A DNA stretch of 64,000 bases, taken from assembly GCF_947488025.1 (NCBI RefSeq), contig NZ_CANKYS010000012.1, positions 1 through 64,000 of the forward strand. The letters run 5' to 3'. Below are positions 8,369-16,660 of this stretch, piece after piece. Made by a program: the position numbers and the translations under genes. This DNA comes from an uncultured Nocardioides sp. Lineage in GTDB: Bacteria; Actinomycetota; Actinomycetes; Propionibacteriales; Nocardioidaceae. Each line of letters opens with the position of its first letter. Positions within the stretch are counted from its first letter, which is position 1. The notes under the pieces were generated by a model. That model worked only from the letters and a program-made list of their open reading frames with translations. It did no database searches and was not told the DNA's origin.

Positions 8369-8466
8369 CGATGAACTTCCACCCGTTCGCGCGGAAGTTC
8401 AGGCTCTCGTCCCCTTCCTCACGCTCGCTGTCCGATGAACTTCCACCCGTACGCGTGGAAGTTCAG
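8369..8466. repeat. Duplicated stem-loop (GAACTTCC...GGAAGTTC)
   Basis: Two related 34-bp elements, 8369-8402 and 8433-8466, each hold an inverted repeat. The second has a 10-bp perfect stem, GAACTTCCAC with GTGGAAGTTC, around CCGTACGC. The first has an 8-bp stem with differences in the loop. They lie between the convergent PfkB and YihY genes, so a terminator role in both directions is likely. The loop differences at matched positions suggest selection for stem pairing. Confidence 0.8.
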
Positions 8467-8508
8467 GTTGCGCGGGGGCGGGAGGCGGGCGGCGGGGCGG
8501 CGTACGAC

Positions 8509-9594
8509 TCAGGACGAGGAGTCGCGCCCCTGCGACTCGCGGAGCCGGCGGCCCCGCTCGATGTCCTCCTGCTCCTTGGCGGCAGCCTTGTCGGACTTGC
8601 GGGTGTCGCGCGGAGGCAGCTGCAGCTCCTCCTCGGCGGCGATGCCGGCCTGGAGCTGGCGGCCACGCTCGAGCTCGGCGTCGAGCTCGGCGCCGAAGAG
8701 CAGGGCCAGGTTGGTGATCCACAGCCACAGCAGGAACGCAATGACGCCGGCGAGGGAGCCGTAGGTCTTGTCGTAGCTGGAGAAGTTGGCGACGTAGAAG
8801 CCGAACGCGGCCGAGGCGATGACCCACACCACGATGGCCACGATCGCGCCGACGCTGATCCAGCGGAACTTCGGCTGCTTCACGTTGGGGGTGGCGTAGT
8901 AGAGGAGCGCCACGATGAGCACGACGACCGCGAGCAGCACCGGCCACTTGGCGATGCTCCACACCGTCACGGCGGCCGACTCCAGCCCGATCGCACTGCC
9001 CACCGCCTCGGCGGCGGGGCCGGTCAGCACGAGCCCGACGGCGACGACGGCGACGAGCACCACCGTCACGAGGGTGATCAGCAACATCACCGGGCGGAGC
9101 TTCCAGATCGGTCGCCCCTCGTCGATCTCGTAGATCCGGTTCATGCCGCGACTGAAGGCGTTGACGTAGCCCGAGGCCGACCAGAGGGCCGTCGCAAGAC
9201 CGATGACGAGCGCCAGGCCGCCGCCCTGGCTCCCGGCGAGGTCGTTCAGGGGGCCCTCGAGGGTGCTGGCGGCCGACGAGGCGCCGATGTCGCGCAGGAT
9301 CTGCAGGAGCGTGTCCACCGTCTGCTGCTGCTGGCCCACGAGGCTCACGAGCGAGAGGAGCGCGATCGCTGCGGGGAACAACGCCAGGACGGCGTAGTAG
9401 GTCAGCGCCGCGGCCAGGTCGGTGCACTGGTCGTCCATGAACTCGCGGACGGTCTTGCGCAGGGAGTAGCCCCAGGTGGGCCTCACCAGGTCGGCGGGCG
9501 AGTCGGGCTTGCGGGACGCGTCGGGCGCGGGGGCGGTCTGCTCCCGCTCGCTGCTCGTGGACTCGCTGTCTGTGGTGGTCGATCGGTCGCTCAT
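8509..9594 (-). CDS. YihY/BrkB family membrane protein
   Basis: A 361-residue member of the YihY/virulence factor BrkB family (PF03631), historically mislabelled ribonuclease BN; function is unsettled. A charged Ser/Thr/Glu-rich N-terminus of about 40 residues precedes the family start RTVREFMDDQCTDLAAALTY. About six membrane helices follow, including YYAVLALFPAAIALLSLVSL, and family segments such as LWSASGYVNAFSRGMNRIY and FGAELDAELERG. The C-terminus is strongly charged. ATG at 9594 is chosen over a farther start at 9612. It converges on the PfkB gene. Confidence 0.88.
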   Translation of the reverse strand: MSDRSTTTDSESTSSEREQTAPAPDASRKPDSPADLVRPTWGYSLRKTVREFMDDQCTDLAAALTYYAVLALFPAAIALLSLVSLVGQQQQTVDTLLQILRDIGASSAASTLEGPLNDLAGSQGGGLALVIGLATALWSASGYVNAFSRGMNRIYEIDEGRPIWKLRPVMLLITLVTVVLVAVVAVGLVLTGPAAEAVGSAIGLESAAVTVWSIAKWPVLLAVVVLIVALLYYATPNVKQPKFRWISVGAIVAIVVWVIASAAFGFYVANFSSYDKTYGSLAGVIAFLLWLWITNLALLFGAELDAELERGRQLQAGIAAEEELQLPPRDTRKSDKAAAKEQEDIERGRRLRESQGRDSSS

Positions 9595-9674
9595 GCCACC
9601 CAGTGCCCGCACCGGGCCGGCCCATACTTCGACGGCCCGAGCGGTCAGGACACGTCGGCGCGCACTGCGCTCGC

Positions 9675-9680
9675 TACGGT
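9675..9680 (+). promoter_or_regulatory. -10 element of leaderless promoter (TACGGT)
   Basis: TACGGT lies 6 nt before the ATG at 9687 with no ribosome-binding site between, as for other genes in the window. Confidence 0.5.
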
Positions 9681-9686
9681 GGCCGG

Positions 9687-10505
9687 ATGACCCCGGACGT
9701 GCTCCTCGTCGGTGCCGGCGACCTCGGCGCCGCCGTCGGCCTGCGCCTGGCCGACCTCGACCACGGCGTGCTGGCCCTGCGCCGCAACGCCTCGCTGGTG
9801 CCGACGCCGCTGGTCGGCCGCTCGGTCGACCTCACGGCTGAGGCGCCCGACCTGTCCGACGTACGCCCTCGTCTGCTCGTCGTCGCGCTGACCGCGCGGC
9901 CGCGGACCGAGGAGTCCTACCGGTCGACGTACGTCGACGGGATGACGCGGGCGCTCGACGCGCTGGCCGAGCCGCCCGAGCGGGCGGTGCTCGTCTCGTC
10001 GACCGCGGTGCACGGCAGCCGCGACCTGCCGGACCTCGAGGACGAGACGGCGCCGCCGGCTCCTTCCGACGGTCCCGGCCGGATGCTCGTCGCCGCGGAG
10101 GAGGCCTTCCACGACCGCATCCCGCACGGCTCGGTCCTGCGGCTGTCCGGCTTGTACGGCGGCAGCAGCACGCGGCTGCTCGACCAGGTCCGCGAGGGCC
10201 GGATCGACGACCCCCACCGCTGGACCAACCGGATCCACCGCACCGACGCCGCCGAGGCCGTCGTGCACCTGCTGACGATGCCCGCCCAGCCCGAGCGGCT
10301 CTACCTCGGCACCGACGACGAGCCCGCGCAGCTCGGCGACGTCGCGGCCTTCCTCGCCGACCGCCTCGGCGCCCCCGCTCCCCCGCAGGCCGACCCGGCC
10401 CGGGGCCACGGCAAGCGCCTCTCGAACGCGCGGTTGCGCGCGACGGGCTGGGCGCCGACGTACCCGTCCTACCGCGAGGGCTACGCGGCCGTCGGGACGA
10501 CATGA
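9687..10505 (+). CDS. Atypical SDR / NAD-dependent epimerase-like protein
   Basis: A 272-residue Rossmann-fold protein. The N-terminal TPDVLLVGAGDLGAAVGLRL carries a GxGxxG dinucleotide site. VLVSSTAVHGS (a serine region typical of extended or atypical SDRs), LRLSGLYGG and the substrate-domain phrase NRIHRTDAAEAVVHLL match the sugar-nucleotide epimerase-like oxidoreductases, such as the YeeZ type. No clear YxxxK pair is visible, so an oxidoreductase activity may be absent or altered. ATG at 9687 follows TACGGT by 6 nt; the frame upstream is open but antisense to the YihY promoter region. Confidence 0.8.
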   Translation: MTPDVLLVGAGDLGAAVGLRLADLDHGVLALRRNASLVPTPLVGRSVDLTAEAPDLSDVRPRLLVVALTARPRTEESYRSTYVDGMTRALDALAEPPERAVLVSSTAVHGSRDLPDLEDETAPPAPSDGPGRMLVAAEEAFHDRIPHGSVLRLSGLYGGSSTRLLDQVREGRIDDPHRWTNRIHRTDAAEAVVHLLTMPAQPERLYLGTDDEPAQLGDVAAFLADRLGAPAPPQADPARGHGKRLSNARLRATGWAPTYPSYREGYAAVGTT

Positions 10506-10564
10506 CGGCGTACCTGGCGGGCAAGTCCGTCACTTGTCGGGGGTTGCACAGGCCTCGAAGTGGC

Positions 10565-10590
10565 GGACTCCCCGCTCGAGCGGGGAGTCC
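10565..10590. terminator. 26-bp perfect palindrome between convergent SDR genes
   Basis: GGACTCCCCG with CGGGGAGTCC around CTCGAG forms one uninterrupted 26-bp palindrome. It lies between two convergent stop codons (10505 and 10639). Its surroundings, GAAGTGG before the palindrome and GGGGTTG farther upstream, recur at 22421-22458 after clpB, so it belongs to a dispersed family. Confidence 0.75.
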
Positions 10591-10638
10591 CCGGCAGGGC
10601 CCCGCTGGCCACCCGGAGCCAGTGGCGGGGCCCAGTAC

Positions 10639-11559
10639 TCACATGGTGACCGGATTGCCCCCGGTCACGGCGATGACCTCACCGGTGATGTAGCTCGACT
10701 CCGGCGAGGCGAGGAAGACGAAGGCGGTCGCCACCTCGGCCGGCTGCCCGGCTCGCCCGAGCGGCGTGTCCTGACCGAACGACGCGACCTTGTCGTCGGG
10801 CATCGTCGCGGGGATGAGCGGCGTCCAGATCGGGCCGGGTGCGACGGAGTTGACCCGGATGCCCTGCTCCGCCACCGCTCGGGCGAGCCCGCGGGTGAAG
10901 TTCACGATCGCCGCCTTGGTCGAGGCGTAGTCGAGGAGGGCCGGCGAGGGCTGCGACGACTGGATCGAAGAGGTGTTGATGATCGTCGAGCCACGCCTCA
11001 TGTGCGGCAGCGCCATCCTGCACAGCCAGAACATCGCGTAGACGTTGGTCCTCATCACCCGGTCGAGCTGCTCGGTCGTGATGTCCGCGATCCCGCCGGG
11101 CTGGGCCATCTGGTAGGCGGCGTTGTTGACGAGGATGTCGATGCGGCCGAGCTCGTCGACGGCCGTGTCGACCAGGGCCTGACATGCCGACTCCTCGACG
11201 AGGTCGGTCGGCACCAGCACGGCCCGGCGGCCGGCGTCCTCGACCAGGCGGGCGGTCTCGCGCGCGTCGTCGTGCTCGCCCTCGAGGAAGGCGATCACCA
11301 CGTCGGCGCCCTCGCGGGCGAAGGCGAGCGCGACGGCGCGGCCGATGCCGGAGTCGCCGCCGGTGATCACCGCCACCTGGTCGAGCAGCCGGTCGTGGCC
11401 GACGTACGTCTCTTCACCATGGTCGGGCTTCTCGCCCATCTCGCCGGTGACCGAGTCCTCGTCGCCGGGCTTCGGCAGCCGCTCCCCCTCGGTCTCCGGC
11501 TGGTCGTGCAGCTCGGTGGGGTCCTGCCGGGTCTGGTCGGCCTGTCCGTCGTTGCTCAT
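10639..11559 (-). CDS. SDR family oxidoreductase (YghA/YhdF-like)
   Basis: A classical short-chain dehydrogenase of 306 residues. A charged extension of about 50 residues precedes QVAVITGGDSGIGRAVALAF, the TGxxxGIG cofactor site. VNNAAYQMAQPGG is the NNAG-type motif, and SS followed by DYASTKAAIVNFTRGLA gives the catalytic Ser, Tyr and Lys. The extension plus the GGDSGIG variant match the general-stress-linked YghA/YhdF subgroup; the substrate is unknown. ATG at 11559 has a strong GAGGAGG ribosome-binding site 6 nt upstream, unlike the leaderless genes nearby. Confidence 0.9.
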   Translation of the reverse strand: MSNDGQADQTRQDPTELHDQPETEGERLPKPGDEDSVTGEMGEKPDHGEETYVGHDRLLDQVAVITGGDSGIGRAVALAFAREGADVVIAFLEGEHDDARETARLVEDAGRRAVLVPTDLVEESACQALVDTAVDELGRIDILVNNAAYQMAQPGGIADITTEQLDRVMRTNVYAMFWLCRMALPHMRRGSTIINTSSIQSSQPSPALLDYASTKAAIVNFTRGLARAVAEQGIRVNSVAPGPIWTPLIPATMPDDKVASFGQDTPLGRAGQPAEVATAFVFLASPESSYITGEVIAVTGGNPVTM

Positions 11560-11636
11560 CGTCGTCCTCCTCGCAGGTGCATGGTCCGTCCCGGCGGTAC
11601 CCGGCACACGACGGTCGATGCGGGGCACCGATCCTC

Positions 11637-11732
11637 ATGACCGCGAAGGACGCCGTGGTCGCCCGGAAGCCGTCGAAGCGGACCAGCCCGCGACCCCGCG
11701 ACACGCAGCGGGTCTTCCTGCCCGCCGACTGA
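11637..11732 (+). CDS. Possible 31-residue basic peptide
   Basis: A short open frame begins MTAKDAVVARKPSKR and ends RVFLPAD, 12 nt before a 16-bp perfect stem-loop. Composition is basic, and the tight spacing to the hairpin is suggestive. No clear ribosome-binding site or TAnnnT box precedes it, and the hairpin also serves the convergent monooxygenase gene. It may be chance. Confidence 0.22.
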   Translation: MTAKDAVVARKPSKRTSPRPRDTQRVFLPAD

Positions 11733-11743
11733 TCGGGGACAGC

Positions 11744-11783
11744 CCCCGCTGGTCGAGGAAGGCGACCTCCTCGACCAGCGGGG
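11744..11783. terminator. 16-bp perfect stem-loop at monooxygenase 3' end
   Basis: CCCCGCTGGTCGAGGA (11744-11759) pairs perfectly with 11768-11783 around an 8-nt loop. It overlaps the 3' side of the minus-strand gene, whose stop is at 11786, so it would terminate that transcript. There is no T tract. Confidence 0.75.
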
Positions 11784-11785
11784 AC

Positions 11786-13159
11786 TCAGCCGGTCGCCAT
11801 CAGCCGGGTCAGGGCCTCGAGGCCGGGGCCGGTGCTCGCCGCCAGCCGTTCCCGGACGCGGCCTAGCTCCTCGGAGGCGGCGTACGCCGGTGGGACCCGC
11901 GCCGGATTGATCGCGACGGTGTTCGCCCAGGCGGCGATGTCGGGCTCGCCGGCGAGGACCATGGTGGCCCGGGCGCCGCGGACGTTCATGTCGGCCCACT
12001 GCACGAGCGAGTTGCCGAAGCGCGAGGGCGGGCACAGCCGGTTCTTCTCCGCGTCGTCGTGCCGGGTGGCCTCGACGTAGCCGGTGACCGCCGCTCCGAA
12101 GCACGGGAACCCCGCACGGACCGGCTGGATGGTGATGTCCTCGGGCCGCCAGGCCGGCACGAGCGGCGGGTTCTTGAGTCCTTCGGCCGCGCAGTGCACG
12201 ACCACCGCGTCGTCCGCGACCCGCACGGTCGTGCCGTCCGCCATCTCGAGGCGACCGCGCTCGACGTGGCGCAGGTGCCCGTGACGTACGACGTCCTGGA
12301 TCGAGCGCAGCAGGTCGAGCTCCCACACTCCGAGCGTCGGGGTCTTCGCCATGGTGGGCGTGATCGAGCGGTCGATGCGCAGCATCACGCCGGCGTCCTC
12401 GAGCCGCAGGAACATCTCGTCGAGGGACGCCGAGGCCGTGGCCTCCTCGAACGTGGTCGCCGCCACCCCGAGGTAGACCGCCGGGTCTGGCTGGATGAGG
12501 GCGCGGTCGAGCATCCATGGCTCGCGGGGTCGCACCCAGCAGATCGCGTCGGGGTCGACACCCTGCCCCAGGAGCCACACGCAGGCGTCGGTCGCCGTCT
12601 TGCCCGAGCCGACGACGACGTACTGGCTCGGCGCCTCCTCGAGCCGGACCACGTCGTTGACCGTCACCACGCGCGCGTCGTCGGCGACCGAGAAGGGAGC
12701 CGACGACTCGGCGGGGATGCTGGGCGAGAGGTAGTGGGCGTTGACGACGCGGCACGACGACGGCACCTCCCAGGTCCGCCCCGAGATGCGCGAGACGACC
12801 GTGCGCCCGACGACATCGCACCCGGTCAGCACCTCGACCCGACCCGTGGCGCGGAGCCGCTCGAGCGCGCGGGCGTAGTAGTCGACGATCTCCGGCTGTG
12901 AGGCCCGCACGTGCAGCCCCGCCTCGGGCCCCTGCTCCTGGACCTGGCCGCCGAGGACCGTCGAGGCCACGCCGTAGAACGTCGAGGCCTGGTGCAGCCG
13001 GACGAACGGGTAGTCCTCTAGCCAGTGCCCGCCGGCCCCGTGGCGGCGGTCGACGATCGCGACGCGCGCGTCGGAGTGGTCGACCAGCGCGTCGGTGAAG
13101 CCCATGCCCATCGCGCCGGCACCCACCACCAGGTAGTCGACGTCCAGTGTGCGAGTCAT
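11786..13159 (-). CDS. Flavin-containing monooxygenase-like NAD(P)/FAD-binding protein
   Basis: A 457-residue flavoprotein. VDYLVVGAGAMGMGFTDAL near the N-terminus is the FAD-binding GxGxxG, followed by an acidic-strand end IVDRR. A second dinucleotide fold begins at YVVVGSGKTATDACVWLLGQG. The segment between, GGHWLEDYPFVRLHQASTFYG, resembles flavin monooxygenases that bind substrate near an FAD edge. Substrate is unknown. ATG at 13159 is taken as the start. The gene is divergent from a GNAT gene, with an odd large hairpin in the divergent gap. Confidence 0.75.
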   Translation of the reverse strand: MTRTLDVDYLVVGAGAMGMGFTDALVDHSDARVAIVDRRHGAGGHWLEDYPFVRLHQASTFYGVASTVLGGQVQEQGPEAGLHVRASQPEIVDYYARALERLRATGRVEVLTGCDVVGRTVVSRISGRTWEVPSSCRVVNAHYLSPSIPAESSAPFSVADDARVVTVNDVVRLEEAPSQYVVVGSGKTATDACVWLLGQGVDPDAICWVRPREPWMLDRALIQPDPAVYLGVAATTFEEATASASLDEMFLRLEDAGVMLRIDRSITPTMAKTPTLGVWELDLLRSIQDVVRHGHLRHVERGRLEMADGTTVRVADDAVVVHCAAEGLKNPPLVPAWRPEDITIQPVRAGFPCFGAAVTGYVEATRHDDAEKNRLCPPSRFGNSLVQWADMNVRGARATMVLAGEPDIAAWANTVAINPARVPPAYAASEELGRVRERLAASTGPGLEALTRLMATG

Positions 13160-13231
13160 GGACACACGCTGGCACACCTCCGGGCGTCCGCGCCCGCCTC
13201 AGCGGACAGGATCGCGGATCCTCGGGACAGT

Positions 13232-13270
13232 GCGGTGGCTGTGGTCCAGCGGATGGACCACAGCCACCGC
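13232..13270. repeat. 16-bp perfect stem-loop in a divergent promoter gap
   Basis: GCGGTGGCTGTGGTCC (13232-13247) pairs perfectly with 13255-13270 around a 7-nt loop. It lies between two divergent starts (13159 and 13292), ending 21 nt before the GNAT start, where a terminator would not be expected. It may be an attenuator, an operator, or a mobile repeat like the elements at 37874 and 58261. Confidence 0.7.
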
Positions 13271-13291
13271 GCTCTGCGCCAGACTGACGCC

Positions 13292-13756
13292 GTGCAGATC
13301 TCCCGCGCCGACTTCGCCGACCCGCGGCTGGAGGCCTTCCTGCAGGCCCATCTCGACGACATGGAGCCGACGGCGCCGCCGGAGAGCCGGCACGCGCTCG
13401 ACCTGGCCGCGCTGCAGGCTGACGGCGTACGACTCTGGGTGGGCGTCGACGCAGACACGATCCTCGGCACGGTCGCGCTGGCGGCGGTCGCGGACGGACA
13501 CGAGGAGCTCAAGAGCATGCGGACCGAGCCGCGCCTGCGCGGCACGGGGGTGGCGACCCGGCTGCTGGCCCACGCGCTGGACGACGCCCGGGCGCGCGGA
13601 GTGTCACGGGTGTCGCTGGAGACGGGGAGCATGGCGTTCTTCGAGCCCGCGCGGCGGTTCTACGCACGGGCCGGCTTCGTGCCGTGCCCGCCGTTCGGGT
13701 CCTACGCCGAGGACCCGAACAGCACCTTCATGACCCTGACGACGGCTCCGCGCTGA
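13292..13756 (+). CDS. GNAT family N-acetyltransferase
   Basis: A 154-residue acetyltransferase. The acetyl-CoA signature is LKSMRTEPRLRGTGVATRLLAHAL, the R/Q-x-x-G-x-G/A type loop, followed by VSLETGSMAFFEPARRFYARAGF, where family members carry the Tyr general acid. Substrate is unknown. GTG at 13292 is the only sensible start after the upstream hairpin. The 3' end overlaps the convergent histidine-kinase gene by 29 nt, so antisense transcription of both ends is likely. Confidence 0.85.
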   Translation: MQISRADFADPRLEAFLQAHLDDMEPTAPPESRHALDLAALQADGVRLWVGVDADTILGTVALAAVADGHEELKSMRTEPRLRGTGVATRLLAHALDDARARGVSRVSLETGSMAFFEPARRFYARAGFVPCPPFGSYAEDPNSTFMTLTTAPR

Positions 13757-15533
13757 CGTCGTCGTCGTACGCCGGCAGGGTCAGGGTCGCGGTCGTGCCG
13801 CGGCCGCGCTCGGAGGCGATGTCGACCGAGCCGCCGTGGCGGGCGGCGATCCGGGCGACGATGGCCAGGCCCAGGCCGGTGCCGGGCCGGGTCAGCGCAG
13901 CCGGGTTGGTGGAGCGGAAGTACTCGCGGAAGAGCTGCTCCTGGTCGGCCGGGGAGATGCCGATGCCCGTGTCGGCCACCGTGGCGACGACGCTGTCCCC
14001 CTCGGTGCCGACGCGGACCGTCACCCGGCCGCCGGGGTCGGTGTACTTGATCGCGTTGGAGGTGAGGTTGGTGAGCAGGCGGTGCAGCTCCTCGGGCTCG
14101 CCGGGCACCAGCACCGGCTCGTCGGGCAGCTCGGCCTCGCAGGTGACGTCGCCGGCCGTCGCCGCGGCGTTGCACTCGTCGCACACGTCGTGCACCACCC
14201 GGCGCAGGTCGACCGGGATCGGGTCGAACTCGCGGTGCGGGTCGGAGACCTGCGCCATCGTGAGCATGTCGTCGATGACGGCGCGCATCCGGGCGGCCCC
14301 ACGGGCGGCGGCCGCGACGGAGCTGCGGGCGTCGTCGTCGAGGGCGCCGGTGTCGAGGAGCTCGAGGTTGGCGCTCATCGAGAAGAGCGGGTTGCGCAGC
14401 TCGTGGCCCATCGTGGTGACCACCTCGACGCGATAGCTGTCGAGCTTGCGGAGCCGGTCGGCGATGGCGCGCTCGAGCTCGAGCTGGCGCGCCTTGCCGA
14501 CGGCGAGGCCCAGGTCACGACCGATGTCGCGCGCCGCATCGATCTCGATGTCGGTCCAGCGGCGGGCGTCGGAGACGCGGGTCAGGACCAGGAAGCCCAC
14601 GCACTCCGGGCCGACCCCCAGCGGGACGAAGAGCACCGCGCCGAGACCGATCCGTTCGAGGAAGGCCAGCAGCCGCTCCGCGTCGTCGCGGGCCAGGCCC
14701 GGCTGGTCGAGGCTGTCACGGGAGAACGGCGCGACGTACTGGTCGGCCCAGTAGCGGTGCGCCAGCCGCACCACCACGTCGTCGATCTCGGCGAACGGCG
14801 GCGCGTCGTAGGCGTTGCCGACGGCGTACGACGTCGTGGTGGAGCCGACCCCGTCGGGGTTGAAGGCGGTCAGCCACATGCCCACCGCGTCGAAGCACGA
14901 CACGACCGCGGACCGACAGGCCTCCAGCACCAGCTCGAGCGTCGGCTCGCCGAGGGCCTGGCGCACGATCGCCCGCGCCTCGGTCGCCATCCGCACCTGC
15001 TCGCTCAGCTCCTCGCGCTCGAGGGCGAGGAGGACGAGCGTGCGCGCGAGACCGGCGTAGCGCGTCAGCACCTCCATCTTCTGCGGCGACGGCAGGCGCC
15101 CGTCGTCGGGGATGTCGACCGACAGCAGGCCGAGCAGCCGGCCCTGGTCGTCGTGGAGGGGGGCGGCGAGGAGGTCGAGCGGGTGCCACGCGTCCTCCCC
15201 CTCGAGGGGTGTCACGTCCGGGATGTGGCTGTAGGCCAGCGCCTCCTCGCTCGCGCGGTCGTGCGGGACGAAGCGCCACACGCCCCACTCGTCGGCGTCG
15301 GCGAGCTCGTCCTCGATCGACCCGGCCGGCACCTGGGTGCCGACGAAGCCGTCCTCGACCCCGGCCGCGGCGACGACCTCGAAGTGGCCGTCGCGGCGCA
15401 GCGTCAGCGACGACTGCGCGAAGCCGGCGAGGGTGGCCACGCCCTCGACCAGGACCTGGAGGTGCTGGCGCGTCTGCTCGTCGAGCCACGGCGACGCGGA
15501 ATGGCGTCGCCCCCGGTCCGTCTCGTCGTGCAT
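13728..15533 (-). CDS. GAF-domain sensor histidine kinase (orphan)
   Basis: A 601-residue, apparently soluble kinase with no membrane helix. Two GAF-like regions span about 25-175 and 195-350. The dimerisation box VTTMGHELRNPLFSMSANL places the phospho-accepting histidine at His377. The catalytic domain shows N-box NLTSNAIKYTDPGG, G1 VADTGIGIS and G2 GTGLGLAIVARIA, all intact. Ligand is unknown; GAF domains bind cyclic nucleotides, haem or other small molecules. ATG at 15533 has GAGGAGGTGT just upstream. No response regulator lies nearby. Its 3' end overlaps the GNAT gene by 29 nt. Confidence 0.92.
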   Translation of the reverse strand: MHDETDRGRRHSASPWLDEQTRQHLQVLVEGVATLAGFAQSSLTLRRDGHFEVVAAAGVEDGFVGTQVPAGSIEDELADADEWGVWRFVPHDRASEEALAYSHIPDVTPLEGEDAWHPLDLLAAPLHDDQGRLLGLLSVDIPDDGRLPSPQKMEVLTRYAGLARTLVLLALEREELSEQVRMATEARAIVRQALGEPTLELVLEACRSAVVSCFDAVGMWLTAFNPDGVGSTTTSYAVGNAYDAPPFAEIDDVVVRLAHRYWADQYVAPFSRDSLDQPGLARDDAERLLAFLERIGLGAVLFVPLGVGPECVGFLVLTRVSDARRWTDIEIDAARDIGRDLGLAVGKARQLELERAIADRLRKLDSYRVEVVTTMGHELRNPLFSMSANLELLDTGALDDDARSSVAAAARGAARMRAVIDDMLTMAQVSDPHREFDPIPVDLRRVVHDVCDECNAAATAGDVTCEAELPDEPVLVPGEPEELHRLLTNLTSNAIKYTDPGGRVTVRVGTEGDSVVATVADTGIGISPADQEQLFREYFRSTNPAALTRPGTGLGLAIVARIAARHGGSVDIASERGRGTTATLTLPAYDDDVSAEPSSGS

Positions 15534-15650
15534 CACACCTCCTCGTCGCGGCGCGCCCCGCGGCACCCCGACCCTAAGCCTCCGGGCCTGACGGGCGCAG
15601 GGATTCCTTGACGCTGGTGGTCAGCCGGGCGCAGCGGTCACGACGTCGGG

Positions 15651-16583
15651 TCAGCCGACCGGGGTCACCAGCTCGCCGCGCTCGAGGAAGGCGTCGACGT
15701 TGTCGAGCACGAGCCGGCCCATCGCCTCGCGCGTCTCGACGGTCGCGCTGCCGACGTGGGGCAGCAGCACCACGTCGTCGCGCCGCAGCAGCGCCTCGGG
15801 CACGTGCGGCTCGTCGGCGAAGACGTCCAGCCCGGCCCCGGCGATGCGGCCGGCCTCCAGCGCCGCGACCAGCGCGTCCTCGTCCACGACCGAGCCACGG
15901 GCGACGTTGACGAGGTAGCCGTCGGGACCCAGCGCGTCGAGGACGGCTGCGTCCACCAGGCCGTCGGTGCCTGCACCGCCGGGGGTGAGCACCACGAGCA
16001 CGTCGCTCGCCGCGGCCAGCGCGACCGGGCTGTCGTGGTAGGTCCACGCGACGTCCTTGGGGCTGCGCGAGTGGTAGTGCACCTCGGCGCCGAAGGCCTC
16101 GAGTCGCTGCGCCGCGGCGGTCCCGATGCGCCCCAGCCCGAGCACGCCGACGACCGCGCCCCGCACGTCGCGGGTCAGCGGCATCTTCTCACCGCGGGAC
16201 CACGCACCGCTGCGCACGAACCGGTCGGCCGCGGTGATGCCGCGCAGGACGTCGACGACCAGGAACGCCGCCAGGTCGGCCACCGCGTCGGTCAGCACGT
16301 CGGGGGTGTTCGAGACGACGATGCCACGGCCCCGCGCCTCGGCCACGTCGACGTTGTCGTAGCCGACGCCGAAGTTCACGATCGCCCGAAGGCCGGGAAG
16401 GGCGTCCATCTCGGCCGCCCCGGCCTTGGCGCCACCGCCGACGACCGCCACCACCACGCCGGCCGGGTCCTCGAGGTCCGCAAGCTCCGGGGCGGCGTAC
16501 CGCTCGCTGAGCCACTCACGGACGAAGGGCATCAGTCCTCCGAGCTGGACGACGCGGGCCGGGTGCTGGGTGTCGGTGGTCAC
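15651..16583 (-). CDS. D-isomer 2-hydroxyacid dehydrogenase
   Basis: A 310-residue NAD-dependent dehydrogenase interconverting D-2-hydroxyacids and 2-oxo acids. GVLGLGRIGTAAAQRL is the NAD-binding GxGxxG with downstream HSRSP. Catalytic residues are visible: Arg in NVARGSVVDEDALV, Glu in FADEPHVPE and His in LLPHVGSATVETR. Glyoxylate/hydroxypyruvate reductase-like enzymes fit best. Two GTG codons in tandem are possible starts; 16583 is chosen because AAGGA lies 7 nt upstream. It is divergent from an AEC carrier and an FAD-linked hydroxyacid oxidase, which suggests a shared 2-hydroxyacid pathway. Confidence 0.88.
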   Translation of the reverse strand: MTTDTQHPARVVQLGGLMPFVREWLSERYAAPELADLEDPAGVVVAVVGGGAKAGAAEMDALPGLRAIVNFGVGYDNVDVAEARGRGIVVSNTPDVLTDAVADLAAFLVVDVLRGITAADRFVRSGAWSRGEKMPLTRDVRGAVVGVLGLGRIGTAAAQRLEAFGAEVHYHSRSPKDVAWTYHDSPVALAAASDVLVVLTPGGAGTDGLVDAAVLDALGPDGYLVNVARGSVVDEDALVAALEAGRIAGAGLDVFADEPHVPEALLRRDDVVLLPHVGSATVETREAMGRLVLDNVDAFLERGELVTPVG

Positions 16584-16660
16584 CACGCCATCCTTGCCGG
16601 GGCCCGGGCGCGACGTCCAAGACGACATCGCTATCGCACGATGCACGGGAAGGGGGACCC

